Assembly (NCBI GenBank): GCA_036583965.1
Contig: JAZBQD010000025.1
Location: forward strand, 13,351,145 to 13,415,144
DNA from: Prunella strophiata
Taxonomy: Eukaryota; Chordata; Aves; Passeriformes; Prunellidae
Reading direction: 5' to 3'
Length of the DNA stretch: 64,000 bases
The number at the start of each line of letters is the position of its first letter. Position 1 is the stretch's first letter. A model generated the notes under the pieces. That model ran no database searches. It was given only the letters and a program-made list of their open reading frames with translations, and was not told where the DNA came from. The translations under genes were made by a program, and so were the position numbers. This document shows positions 44,401 through 56,134 of this stretch, piece by piece.

Positions 44401-47045
44401 AAATTCATGCCTGTCAGTGTGGTTGAGCAGAAGTAGGTCCTGTCAAACTGACCTGATTTCATTCTTTGATGAGGTTCTGAGTTTGGTGGTAGCACAGAAA
44501 TGGCCTGTGTTTCCCTCAGTGCCACAATGCCCTGGGGAATAAGTGATGAAAATGGATTAGAATGCAGGACTGAGGAGCTGGGAGGGAAGGTCTTGTCCTG
44601 CAGCTGGGGATGGCAGTGTCTTCCTGGGGAGCTGTGTCCCCATCCAGGTGTGAGACCAGTGGTGCTGTGGGGCAGGGGTGCTCGGGCAGCCTGAGTGGAG
44701 GAGACACGAGTGCTGCTCCTGCTGCTCTGGGGCAGGGAATGGCCTGGCTGGCATGGGAGCAAGAACTCCCCTCCCACAGCACTGGCTCTCTGGGGAAAAC
44801 GTGTGTGTGCACAAAACATTAAGTTTGCTTTATTCAAACTATTACATGAAAATGATTCTGAGTGTTACAAAAGCAGCAGGAACTGTGCCCAAATCTCCGG
44901 TGCCCTGGCAGGAGATCCCATGGTGCAGGTGGCATGTCATGGCCAGAGCACTCTCTGCCCCTGTGCCTGGCACCCTGGTGCTGCCTGGCTGGAGGATGCT
45001 GCCTGTCCCTTGCTGCCTGGGAAGGTGACAGGCAGCCAGACTGCAGGAACCACTTGGCTCCAGCACCGCCACTAACGTTTCCAATTTCCCTCTGGAAATT
45101 GTTTCTGTCAATATTTTAATTTCATTTGGGCTGAGCAGGTGGAGCGGAGGCAGCACATCCTGAGCAGATAATTTGTCTCCTGCTCTGGGTCTTGGCAGGG
45201 ACCCATCACAGGACACCCTGCCAGCAGCTCCTCTGGATGGATCCTGCCAGGGAACCGCTGGCAGGATGGCCACAGCAGGAGGGGATCCAGCCCTGCTGGC
45301 CCTGCACCCCATGCCCGGCTGCAGGGCTGGGCTCTGGGGCAGGATTCACGGGCAGGGACCCACTGGGCCTTCCTGTGGGGCCACCACACTCCCCCCGTGT
45401 CATGGGAGCACCAGCAGGGCCAGAGCCTGGCTCAGCAAAGCCCCACATGGCAGAAAGTGCCAGAGGTGGCAGTGCTGGGGCTGCTGGAGCACTGAGGCCA
45501 CGGAGGGCAGGAAGCCCCTCGTGTCTCCTCTGCACACCCAGGTGCCCCCAGGTGCTCTCCCTGCAATGAGGTGTGTTTGTCTGGGGAGAGGAACAAGGTC
45601 TAACCAGATGGTGGGGCTAATAAATTGCCCAGGAAAAGCAAACCAGTACATGCAGCTCGCGTTTCCTCTGCGCCTCCATTGCAAAGTGCCAAAAGAAATC
45701 TGTCTCAGGAATTATTTCAGAGAGGGTAATTTCTGTTTCCCAGTTGCTGTCATACATTAGAAATATCTGAAATGCCTCCGGTTGGTTTCCAGTGGTGAGG
45801 AGCAGCCAGGGGCTGCCATGGATGAGAAGCACTAAAAGAAAATAAATTAGCCTCTTGCACTCAGCCCTTCTCACCACTGAACCACGAGTGACGAGCAGCT
45901 GCTGCTTAAGTAACGACCAGAATAATGAGCAGAGTAAGATCCGCAAGGGAATATTAACTCTGAGAAATAACATTTTCTCCCCCTTTTGAAGTTTGCCCTG
46001 GCAGCCCCTGTCCTGGTGTGGGGTGAGCCATGGCCTGTTGGAGCTGGCAGGGAGGGCTGTGGTGCTGTTCTGCAGCAGTCTCTGCCCCACAGCCCCAGTG
46101 CCAACACTCTTCCCTTCCTTCCCCCTGTGAACCCCAGGCCAGTCCCTTCCTGGCCTAGCCAGGTGTGAACCTGCTGTGCTTCCCACAGCTAGCCAGTCAC
46201 CTGCAGCCAGGGCAGCCAACAGGATTGGTCACTGCAGTGCAACACTGCTCACCACCACACACTCATCCCAGCTCTGCAGCCAGGGAAGAGCCTCAGCAGA
46301 CAGGACAGGGCCACACTGGACTCTGAGCTAAGCTGTGTGTTTGCAGGCAGGCTGGCCCAAGTTAATTTAAGCAGGTAGCTGTAGCAGCCAGAGCTTCTTA
46401 GTGGCCATGAGTGAGCCCCCGTGGCCTGGCACAGGAGTGAGGGGAGCTGCTGGCACCAAGATCCCCTGTGGCAGCTGCCTGGGCACCATGAGCCCACCTG
46501 TCCCCTGGGCTTGTCCTGCTGCTGTTGTGTATTTCCCAAAGCCAGGTGGGTGTGTTTGTCTAGCCTGTAACAGGAGCGACCCAGTTCTGAGCCCTGCTGT
46601 GTGGGAATGATGTTTTCAGGAAGCTCATCCCTCTGAAGATGTAAGCCAGCAGCACTCCTGAATTTCAATTCTTTTATCTCCTCTGGTTGGCTGAGTCATC
46701 CAGGGACCATTCCCCTGACGTATGGCTTCGTGTGTATACAATCACCGTTGCACAGGGCTGCAGTTTGGAGAAAGTGCCTTTTTTCCCAGTGGTGATTAAT
46801 GATGATAATCTCCCCTCCCACGGAGCCTCTCCGGTACCTGTTGCAGCGCCGCCGTCCCCAGAGGACGGTGTGCACTTAATGTGCCACTGTCAGGGAAACT
46901 GCACATCCTTCTGCTGAAAAGAGACACAGAACAAACCTGGATGGGCACTAAGCTTTCTTTGTCTCGTTTCCCACAACATCCATTTCCATCTGTCCCACAC
47001 GGGTGAGCAACAGGGAAGCAGCGGTTTTGATGTGTTCTCCCAAGC
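41480..47045. other. Intergenic, no gene
   Basis: No gene is recognised. The segment around 41690-41830 (CCAATTAATGTCTGATAAAA and following) is AT-rich and homeobox-site-like and may be a conserved non-coding element. The rest is unique GC-rich sequence plus one LINE relic. Confidence 0.55.
44300..44495 (+). mobile_element. Decayed CR1-type LINE fragment (reverse transcriptase)
   Basis: Frame fragments read ISLTLILGKHVEKSLQNSIN and, about 37 codons from its start, RSCQTDLISFFDEVLSL. These match in order and spacing the CR1/L3 reverse-transcriptase blocks ISLT-x-PGK and KSC-x-TNLI-x-FYDE. The copy is short and interrupted, so it is an old inactive relic. Confidence 0.65.
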
Positions 47046-47048
47046 ACG

Positions 47049-47335
47049 TGGGGTGATCCCTTGGCTGATCCTGGGCTGAATGTGGGGTGATCCCATGGCT
47101 AATCCTGTGGGGCTGCAGGGCAGCCCATGAGGTGATCCCTTGGCTGATCCTGTGGGGCTGAATGTGGGGTGATCCCTTGGCTGATCCTGTGGGGCTGAAT
47201 GTGGGGTGATCCCTTGGCTGATCCTGTGGGGCTGAATGTGGGGTGATCCCTTGGCTGATCCTGTGGGGCTGAATGTGGGGTGATCCCTTGGCTGATCCTG
47301 TGGGGCTGTGGGGCTGCTCATGGGGTGATCCCCCA
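47049..47335. repeat. Minisatellite, 37-bp unit, about 7-8 copies
   Basis: Units are built from GGGGTGATCCCTTGGCTGAT followed by CCTGTGGGGCTGAAT. Central copies are nearly identical; the edges are degenerate. Confidence 0.93.
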
Positions 47336-47339
47336 GCTG

Positions 47340-49460
47340 CTCCCCTGGACAAGATGCCATTAGCAGTGGGGTGGCTACTGCACTAATAATTTGGACTTGC
47401 AATTTTTGCCAGGGCTGCTGGTCCCAGGGAGCAGCCCTTTGGTAGAGGCAGCCCTTGGCAGGGTCTCTGCCTTGACAAGCTGCAAGCACAGGAGTGAGGG
47501 CATTAAAATGCTTGTGTTGATCTGGCAGGGACAGCGCTGGGACAATGACAGGCAGTGATTTGCTGGGAAAGAGGAAATGACAATATTCTCCATCAACATT
47601 ATTACAGGGCTGTGCCTCAGGGTGGACAACCCAAGAGCTGCGAGAAAGACTTTAATTTGCCTTTTCTCCCCAAGGAGAGCTAATGGCATTTAGTGCAGCT
47701 CTGGCCACCAGCCACCCAGGCACTGAGCCACTGGGGCACCAAGCACCCTGTGTGCCACAGCAAGCACATGGCAGTGCTGAGGTGATTGTACCCAGCTGGG
47801 CTGGGGCTGGCAGTGGGTGAGGTGCCCCCCTGCTCCACTCAGCTCTGCAGAGACACAGCACATCTGAATGAGCTTGTCAAATGAAATTTTCTGTCTGGTT
47901 AGAAATGGATTTTCGAGCTCCTTGCTCACATGTAAACATTTTTAGTGGTCCCCAGCCAAATCAGAGCCAGTGAGAGCAAACATCAGCCTGAGCAGATCCA
48001 GTCCCTGCAGGGAAATCACTGGCCATGGAAGGAAACCAAATGCATGATGGCTTCGAAAGGCATCCATTAAAGTTGTGCTGAAGTGATTCATGGTGCTGGT
48101 AGTTAGACTTTAATTAGATCTTAATCATGTAATTTTATCTTTGTTTTAGAGATTAGAGCTAAATGAATGGATTGGTCTCATAACAGGGCTGTGACAAAAC
48201 ACAGCACTGTCACATGGCAGCTCTGTGGCAGGCAGAGATGGGGCTGAGAGCATCAGCCTCTTTGGGTGTTCTAAATAAAATTAGTGTATTTTCAATAAAT
48301 AAAAAAACTTATTTAAAACACACAAATCCACCAGGGCCTGCCAACACTCAGGGAAGGTGGAAAGGGAAGGAGCAAAGAGGAAGGACCATGGAGCCTGGTG
48401 TGAGCCTGGGCACGGCTGCCACCATGCCCAGCCAGGGGTCCGTGGTGTGTGACAAGCACAGATGGATTGTTTTGGCTGCCAGTTTGGACCCTTCATGGGA
48501 TTAGCAGCAGAGTAACTCATCTCAGTCCCTCCTGGGCACTTTCCCTCCTGGGTTGCTCTTTTGGGCGTGCCCACAGCTGTGGCACAGAGCTGCTGTGCCC
48601 TGCAGTGTGTGTGGATGGGCACGGGGATGAGCATGCCCTGAATGGCAGTGGCACTGGGACCATCCCTCTGCCAGCATGCAGGAACCCTGGACGTGTGGCT
48701 CAGGAGGGGATTTTCCTCTTTGCAGGTGTGGGATCTGTCAATATCTGCCCTGCCTTGCATCTTGCTCTTCAATTACTTTATTTGAGCCATGCGAAAATGG
48801 GTTCAGGTTTGCAGAATTAGCCCCTGTGGGTGGCAGGACTGGGACAATGCTGCTGAGCCACAGTCCAGCTCTGTGGGGCACAGAGCCCCCCTCCAGGGCT
48901 GCCCCTGGAGCTGGGATTCACCCATGCCTGGCACAGGGGCCATGTCCTGAAGCACATCCCGGCAGCCACACCTGGCTGGGGATGCAGCAGCTCCATTCAA
49001 GTCTCAGCTTTTGCCTCTCTGAGCTCTGCCTGGGCCTGAGCTCTGCCCAGGGCTTGCCCCTGAGCTGGCAGGGAGGTGCAGTGGCAGCTCAGTGCCCCAT
49101 GGCCACGGTGCTGCAGTGCCAGCTGCCCCAAGGTGAGCCAGCCCCCCGTCCTTGAGCCCTGCCCTGCCCTTGCTGCAATGGCAGCAGCCCCTTCCCACCT
49201 TCCCTCTCCTGCTTGATATGCCACAGGAGCCACTTGAACTCATTACTGCGGGAGATTATAGGTCCCCAGGTAATAACGAGTCTTCAGATAATTACTAACA
49301 GGTTCTCTAATAGGAATGAACTCAGTTGAATCCATTCAGTCACTGGGTAAATATTTATCCCTAAGCTGCCCTTATCTCCAGCCACTGGAGCGTGCCAGGG
49401 ACGGTTTGCAGTGTTCACACCGTGCTCGCTGCAGGAGCCAGCCCGCGTTAAGGTCCTTAA
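47340..49460. other. Intergenic, no gene
   Basis: This is unique sequence with only chance-type ORFs. AT-rich blocks near 48050-48180 could be conserved non-coding DNA; nothing further is seen. Confidence 0.5.
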
Positions 49461-49466
49461 GCCTTA

Positions 49467-52300
49467 AACCAGCCCCCTGCCCCTGGCAAGTGCCAGCCCC
49501 CTGCCCCTGGCAGTGCCAGCCCCCTGCCCCTGGCAGTGCCAGCCCCCTGCCCCTGGCAAGTGCCAGCCCCCTGCCCCTGGCAGTGCCAGCCCCCTGCCCC
49601 TGGCAGTGCCAGCCCCCTGCCCCTGGCAGTGCCAGCCCCCTGCCCCTGGCAGTGCCAGCCCCCTGCCCCTGGCAAGTGCCAGCCCCCTGCCCCTGGCAGT
49701 GCCAGCCCCCTGCCCCTGGCAGTGCCAGCCCCGGCCCCTGGCAGTGCCAGCCCCCTGCCCCTGGCAGTGCCAGCCCCGGCCCCTGGCAGTGCCAGCCCCC
49801 TGCCCCTGGCAGTGCCAGCCCCCTGCCCCTGGCAGTGCCAGCCCCCTGCCCCTGGCAGTGCCAGCCCCCTGCCCCTGGCAGTGCCAGCCCCGGCCCCTGG
49901 CAGTGCCAGCCCCCTGCCCCTGGCAAGTGCCAGCCCCCTGCCCCTGGCAGTGCCAGCCCCCTGCCCCTGGCAGTGCCAGCCCCCTGCCCCTGGCAGTGCC
50001 AGCCCCCTGCCCCTGGCAGTGCCAGCCCCGGCCCCTGGCAGTGCCAGCCCCCTGCCCCTGGCAGTGCCAGCCCCGGCCCCTGGCAGTGCCAGCCCCCTGC
50101 CCCTGGCAGTGCCAGCCCCCAGCCCCTGGCAGTGCCAGCCCCCTGCCCCTGGCAGTGCCAGCCCCCTGCCCCTGGCAGTGCCAGCCCCCTGCCCCTGGCA
50201 GTGCCAGCCCCCTGCCCCTGGCAGTGCCAGCCCCCAGCCCCTGGCAGTGCCAGCCCCCTGCCCCTGGCAGTGCCAGCCCCCTGCCCCTGGCAGTGCCAGC
50301 CCCGGCCCCTGGCAGTGCCAGCCCCCTGCCCCTGGCAAGTGCCAGCCCCCTGCCCCTGGCAAGTGCCAGCCCCCTGCCCCTGGCAAGTGCCAGCCCCCTG
50401 CCCCTGGCAGTGCCAGCCCCCTGCCCCTGGCAAGTGCCAGCCCCCTGCCCCTGGCAGTGCCAGCCCCGGCCCCTGGCAGTGCCAGCCCCGGCCCCTGGCA
50501 GTGCCAGCCCCGGCCCCTGGCAGTGCCAGCCCCCTGCCCCTGGCAGTGCCAGCCCCGGCCCCTGGCAGTGCCAGCCCCCTGCCCCTGGCAGTGCCAGCCC
50601 CCTGCCCCTGGCAAGTGCCAGCCCCCTGCCCCTGGCAAGTGCCAGCCCCCTGCCCCTGGCAAGTGCCAGCCCCCTGCCCCTGGCAGTGCCAGCCCTCTGC
50701 CCCTGGCAGTGCCAGCCCTCTGCCCCTGGCAGTGCCAGCCCTCTGCCCCTGGCAGTGCCAGCCCCCTGCCCCTGCAGTGCCAGCCCCCTGCCCCTGGCAA
50801 GTGCCAGCCCCCTGCCCCTGCAGTGCCAGCCCCGCCCCTGGCAGTGCCAGCCCCCAGCCCCTGGCAGTGCCAGCCCCGGCCCCTGGCAGTGCCAGCCCCC
50901 TGCCCCTGGCAGTGCCAGCCCCGGCCCCTGGCAGTGCCAGCCCCCAGCCCCTGGCAGTGCCAGCCCCCAGCCCCTGGCAGTGCTTGCCCCCAGCCCCTGG
51001 CAGTGCCAGCCCCGGCCCCTGGCAGTGCCAGCCCCCTGCCCCTGGCAGTGCCAGCCCCGGCCCCTGGCAGTGCCAGCCCCCTGCCCCTGGCAGTGCCAGC
51101 CCCCTGCCCCTGGCAGTGCCAGCCCTCTGCCCCTGGCAGTGCCAGCCCCGGCCCCTGGCAGTGCCAGCCCCCAGCCCCTGGCAGTGCCAGCCCTCTGCCC
51201 CTGGCAGTGCCAGCCCCCTGCCCCTGCAGTGCCAGCCCCCTGCCCCTGCAGTGCCAGCCCCCTGCCCCTGGCAGTGCCAGCCCCGGCCCCTGGCAGTGCC
51301 AGCCCCCTGCCCCTGCAGTGCCAGCCCCGGCCCCTGGCAGTGCCAGCCCCGGCCCCTGGCAGTGCCAGCCCCGGCCCCTGGCAGTGCCAGCCCCGGCCCC
51401 TGGCAGTGCCAAGCCCCCTGCCCCTGGCATGCCAGCCCCCTGCCCCTGGCAAGTGCCAGCCCCGGCCCCTGGCAGTGCCAGCCCCCTGCCCCTGGCAGTG
51501 CCAGCCCCGCCCCTGGCAAGTGCCAGCCCCGGCCCCTGGCAGTGCCAGCCCCCTGCCCCTGCAGTGCCAGCCCCCTGCCCCTGGCAGTGCCAGCCCCCTG
51601 CCCCTGGCAGTGCTTGCCCCCAGCCCCTGGCAGTGCTTGCCCCCTGCCCCTGGCAGTGCTTGCCCCCAGCCCCTGGCAGTGCCAGCCCCCTGCCCCTGGC
51701 AAGTGCCAGCCCCCTGCCCCTGGCAAGTGCCAGCCCCCTGCCCCTGGCAAGTGCCAGCCCCCTGCCCCTGCAGTGCCAGCCCTCTGCCCCTGGCAGTGCC
51801 AGCCCCGGCCCCTGGCAGTGCCAGCCCCGGCCCCTGGCAGTGCCAGCCCCCTGCCCCTGGCAGTGCCAGCCCCGGCCCCTGGCAGTGCCAGCCCCCTGCC
51901 CCTGCAGTGCCAGCCCCGGCCCCTGGCAGTGCCAGCCCCGGCCCCTGGCAGTGCCAGCCCCCTGCCCCTGCAGTGCCAGCCCCGGCCCCTGGCAGTGCCA
52001 GCCCTCTGCCCCTGGCAGTGCCAGCCCCGGCCCCTGGCAAGTGCCAGCCCCCTGCCCCTGGCAGTGCCAGCCCCCTGCCCCTGGCAGTGCCAGCCCCGGC
52101 CCCTGGCAGTGCCAGCCCCCTGCCCCTGGCAGTGCCAGCCCCCTGCCCCTGGCAGTGCCAGCCCCGGCCCCTGGCAGTGCCAGCCCCGGCCCCTGGCAGT
52201 GCCAGCCCCCTGCCCCTGGCAGTGCCAGCCCCGGCCCCTGGCAGTGCCAGCCCCGGCCCCTGGCAGTGCCAGCCCCCTGCCCCTGGCAGTGCCAGTCCCC
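49467..52300. repeat. 2.8-kb GC-rich minisatellite, 22-24-bp unit
   Basis: About 120 units read GCCAGCCCCCTGCCCCTGGC followed by AGT or AAGT. Variants have CCCCGGCCCC or CCCCCAGCCCC in the middle, CCTGCAGTG without GG, and TGCTTGCC in place of TGCCAGCC. Groups of three consecutive CAAGTG units recur near 50335, 50610 and 51690, which suggests block duplication inside the array. All six frames lack stops. The minus strand carries GGGGCAGGGGG in most units, so it is a strong quadruplex-forming candidate. Confidence 0.97.
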
Positions 52301-53727
52301 TGCTGCCCGCAGCCGCGGCCCCGGCTGTACAGGAGTCGCTAATTGGACCAGCCGGCTAATTAGCTGCCAGGTAATGAATTATGCAGCGATGCCTAGATTT
52401 CAGTGCAGCGTTGGTGCCATCGGGTCCTCTCGTGGCTCCGCGCAGCTGCTCGTGGAGCCCTGGGCAGGGCTCGGAGAGGAACGTGGAAAACTCTCAAAGC
52501 AAATGAAATGTGCTGATCCTTTGTGAGCAGGGGCACGCCCTGGCTGGCAGCGGCAGGCACGGGCAGCTCCTGCGCGGGGCTCGTGTTCGCCGGGGAGCTG
52601 TGCCCGCGGGCAGCTCCGGTGCCCGTGAGCGGGCAGGACAGCAGGGAAGGGCGGCGGCGGGGCTCGGAGGCTGCTGTGCCCGGGAGTTCCGTGGCCATGA
52701 ATTCTCCACATTCGTCACATCCACATTCTCCGGGACAGGTTCCTGCGGAGAAGGGGAGGGCTGGCAGTGCGGAGCACCCCCAGAGCCTGCTGGTGAGCTG
52801 TGCTGTGCTGAGGAGCCTTCAGCACCGGGGGCACCACGGAGGGACACAGGGACAGCTGTCAGAGGGACAGCCCCTCTGTGTCTGTGCTGCCCGGGCAGGT
52901 CCTGGCATCCCTGGGTGACATCCAGCTGTACCCCTCCAGCTGTACCCCTCCAGCTGTACCCACCCAGCTGTACCCCTCCAGCTGTACCCCTCTGGCTGTA
53001 CAGGACAGCAGTGACAGAGCCCTGAGTCACACTGTGCTCCTGCCCTGTGCTCCTGCTCCTTGCTGCAGCCAGATGAAATAATAGGAGGAAACTTGACCTA
53101 CTTGAATGTATCTGAGTCCCAGCTGTCCCTGAGCATCCATCACCTCCGAGGGGTTGGAAGTTTCTGTTAATGATGGTATTTATTTGCTGCCCCCCCTGTG
53201 TGCATGGAAGGAGGTGTGTTAGGGGCACACTGCTGAGCACTGCAGTGGGGGGACAGGGCTGGGAGACCCCCACAGTGACTCCCAGGACTCTGCCTGCTGC
53301 CAGGAAACATGGAGCCAGCAGTGAAATTGAATCATATTAGCTTAATAAGAAGTTAATCAAATTTTCTTGGCGCTCACAGTGCTGTGATCCGCTGTGGTCA
53401 GAGGGATAACAAGGCTCCTTGTGCACCTGGAAAGAGCAGGACTGAATTTAACCAGCTGGTCCAGTGACCATGGGGAGACACTGGTGCTCCCAGGGCAGCT
53501 CCCCCTGCTGAGGGTGTCCTCATCAGGAGACAGGCAGGGTGAGGAACTAGTGGGGACACTATGTCAAAGGCAAGATCCTTGACTGGGAGGTCTGGGGACA
53601 GTCCCAGTGGGGAAAGGACCATTCTGGGAGGAGGGGCTGCTTCTAGGCAGGAGCAGTGCTGTGACTCCATGGATGTGCCGTGGCTCTGCTCCCCCTGGGC
53701 AGGGCACTCGCCAGGGGTGGGAACGGG
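52301..53727. other. Intergenic between arrays, no gene
   Basis: This is GC-rich unique sequence, apart from a 14-bp repeat at 52926-53003. Frames up to about 260 codons run partly through that repeat and show no family features. Confidence 0.55.
52926..53003. repeat. 14-bp tandem repeat, about 5-6 copies
   Basis: The unit AGCTGTACCCCTCC is repeated with minor changes (CCCACCC, CCCCTCTGG) in the intergenic region. Confidence 0.93.
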
Positions 53728-54268
53728 CCAGTGAAGGACTCCCTTGGCCCAGGCAGTGAAGGACTCCCTTGGCCCAGGCAGTGAAGGACTCCCTTGGCCC
53801 AGGCAGTGAAGGACGCCCTTGGCCCAGGCAGTGAAGGACGCCCTTGGCCCATGCAGTGAAGGATTCCTTAGCCCAGGCAGTGAAGGATTCCTTGGCCCAG
53901 GCAGTGAAGGATTCCTTGGCCCTCCAGTGAAGGATTCCTTAGCCAGTGAAGGACTCCCTTGGCCAGGCAGTGAAGGACTCCCTTGGCCCAGGCATTGAAG
54001 GACTCCCTTGGCCCAGCCAGTGAAGGATTCCCTTGGCCCAGGCAGTGAAGGATTCCTTTAGCCCAGCCAGTGAAGGATTCCCTTGGCCCAGGCAGTGAAG
54101 GATTCCTTTAGCCCAGCCAGTGAAGGACTCCCTTGGCCCAGGCAGTGAAGGATTCCCTTGGCCCAGGCAGTGAAGGACTCCCTTGGCCCAGCCAGTGAAG
54201 GACTCCCTTGGCCCAGGCAGTGAAGGACTCCCTTGGCCCAGGCAGTGAAGGACTCCCTTGGCCCAGCT
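53728..54268. repeat. Minisatellite, 25-bp unit, about 21 copies
   Basis: Units read CAGTGAAGGACTCCCTTGG followed by CCCAGG. Variants include GATTCCTT and GACGCCCTT; a few units in 53860-53970 are shortened. The array is intergenic. Confidence 0.95.
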
Positions 54269-54269
54269 C

Positions 54270-55490
54270 GTCTCAAGAGCTCTTCAGCACAAGTAGGATC
54301 AGGGACAACTTAAACCACATTCATTATGTTTAACTATTTATGAGCTGATAAATATTAAACAGCTGCTCTCTGGGGTTCAGGCCTGAGTGAACCCATCAAA
54401 ACGTGGCCCACACGCTGGTGGTGGCCACTGTGGGGACAGCTGGGGCCATGCCAGGGATGGCTGCAAGCAGTGGTGTGACAGCCCTGGGAGCAGAGCCTCT
54501 GTCCCCTGTGCCCTGGGTGGGGAGAACCCAGGCTGGGTGAGCAGGGGGGCTCCCCTGGCAGCCCCTCTGCTCGGCATCATGTCACCAAACCAGCAGCACT
54601 CTGTGTCCTCACCAAACCCTTCCATCCTCATCAAACCCTGCCCTGCCTCCTCGGCATGCAAATTGCCTGCTTGGGGCTTTTTAAGCCATTTTTAAGAGCT
54701 CCTAATGTGCTCTGCATTTTCAGTGCAGCCCTGCCTGCGCCCTTATTTGCTCACCCTTTGGAAAGCTAGTACTTGATTTAAGCACATTTCTGCTCCCTCC
54801 ATTTGTAAGGACAAATGTAAAGTAATTGTTTGATATCGCAGCAGTTTCCTCAGGCTCCAGCTCTAATTTCCCACTAATACAGTATTGTCAGGAGGATCAA
54901 TCTAACCTGGCACCTTCTGCCTCCTTGGAGTGGATTGGAAATGGCTTTTCTACTGTGAGGCTGGGATTTGTGAGTCTTGCTGTGAATGTTTTTCTGCTTT
55001 AAAGGAAAAATCATACAAGCAAATATCCCATTTTCCTGTCAATGGCCATTAATTCCCATCTCTCCCTCCACCTGCCCATAACTGCCTCTGGGTCCCCTCA
55101 CTGCTGTGTCCTCCCCTGTGGCTGGCATTGGCAGAAATGCAGATGGGGCTCTCTTAGGTGTCCACTAATTAACTCCAATTTTTTCCTATTAGAGCTCACT
55201 GGTTACTAATCACTCGCAGTAAGGTCTTGCAAACTGGTCCAGGGTGTGTTGCATCCCCACATGGACACTGTGCATCATTCTGAGACATCCCCAGCCCCGT
55301 GCCACAGGATGAGCCTGGCAGCCCAGGCAGGGCTGTGCCACAGATTCCCTGGGTCGTGTCGGGCTGCCCCCTGTCCTGCCCGAGCCCCTGCCCGTTCCCT
55401 GGCCTGCCTGTGAGGTGTGGGGGCTCCCCATGGCCCCCCAGCTCTGCCTGGGGGCTGCCCAGCCCTCCTAAGAACAGCCCATGCATACGG
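54270..55490. other. Intergenic, no gene
   Basis: This is unique sequence between the 25-bp array and the HS3ST2 3' UTR. The part 54660-55060 is AT-rich and non-repetitive. No coding or RNA gene is recognised. Confidence 0.55.
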
Positions 55491-55505
55491 CCTGGTGGAA
55501 GCCAC

Positions 55506-55511
55506 TTTATT
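55506..55511 (-). terminator. HS3ST2: HS3ST2 poly(A) signal, distal
   Basis: AATAAA on the minus strand (TTTATT on the plus strand). Confidence 0.55.
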
Positions 55512-55583
55512 TACATGAAGGGATCACAAGCTGAACAAGGAAACTAGTGCCACTAAAGTACCCGTAACAGCAGGATTCTGTGC

Positions 55584-55589
55584 TTTATT
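55584..55589 (-). terminator. HS3ST2: HS3ST2 poly(A) signal, proximal
   Basis: A second AATAAA on the minus strand, about 550 bases past the stop codon; either signal could be used. Confidence 0.5.
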
Positions 55590-56134
55590 CACAGGACAAA
55601 ATATCAGTACAACATTTTCCATAGATTCTTTGTCAAGCAGATACATCTCACTGTCCTCATGGGTACACATGGCGCGCAAGTGGCAAAGTGCAGCTCTGCC
55701 TGCCCAGGACAGGGCCTGGCAGGGACAGGCCCACTGCCACTGTCCAGGAGCACCCATCTGCTTTGGGACACAGAGGGATGTGCTTTGGAGCAGCCTGAAC
55801 ACAGGCTGCAGGATGGGGCTGTCCCTGTGGCCCAGGGGACCATGTGGCAAGAGCAAACAGGACCCCACAGAGGAAGCCACGTCACTGCTGACCCACTGGG
55901 ACAGGCAGTGCTGCTGGGCACTCATCCCTCAGCTTGGTGGCTGCAGCAGGACTCTGAGTCTTCCTCATCTTGGTTCTCCGGAGCATTGCAGACTCCTAAG
56001 GGACAGGGGAACACCTTGCCTGCCTCTGCTCACAGTTCTGGGCAGGATGGGATGAGGGGGTCCTGGCTCCAGCCCCTTGGGCCCTCCTCAGAGGAGACTG
56101 CAGCTTCACATCACTGCAGCTCTGCTCCCAGCAG

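Larger units (their letters stand above)
55490..56134 (-). other. HS3ST2: HS3ST2 3' UTR
   Basis: This is the stretch downstream (minus strand) of the HS3ST2 stop at 56135-56137, bounded by two AATAAA signals read on the minus strand. Its end is inferred from those signals. Confidence 0.6.

Noticed and set aside
46890..47489. 199-codon ORF with PRDHPTFSPTGSAKGS-type repeats
   Set aside because: It is a product of the 37-bp intergenic minisatellite.
49316..52526. ORFs of 650-1,008 codons rich in Pro/Ala/Gly/Gln
   Set aside because: These are frames of the 22-24-bp array; period and composition follow the DNA repeat, not a protein family.
52494..53273. 259-codon minus-strand ORF with GGYSWRGTAGGVQL repeats
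   Set aside because: It runs through the 14-bp tandem repeat; no conserved motif and no exon signals.
23763..54268. CRISPR-like arrays
   Set aside because: The units are head-to-tail without unique spacers, and the genome is clearly eukaryotic.
54058..54276. ORF with SFTAWAKG repeats
   Set aside because: It is a reading of the 25-bp tandem array; there is no gene context.
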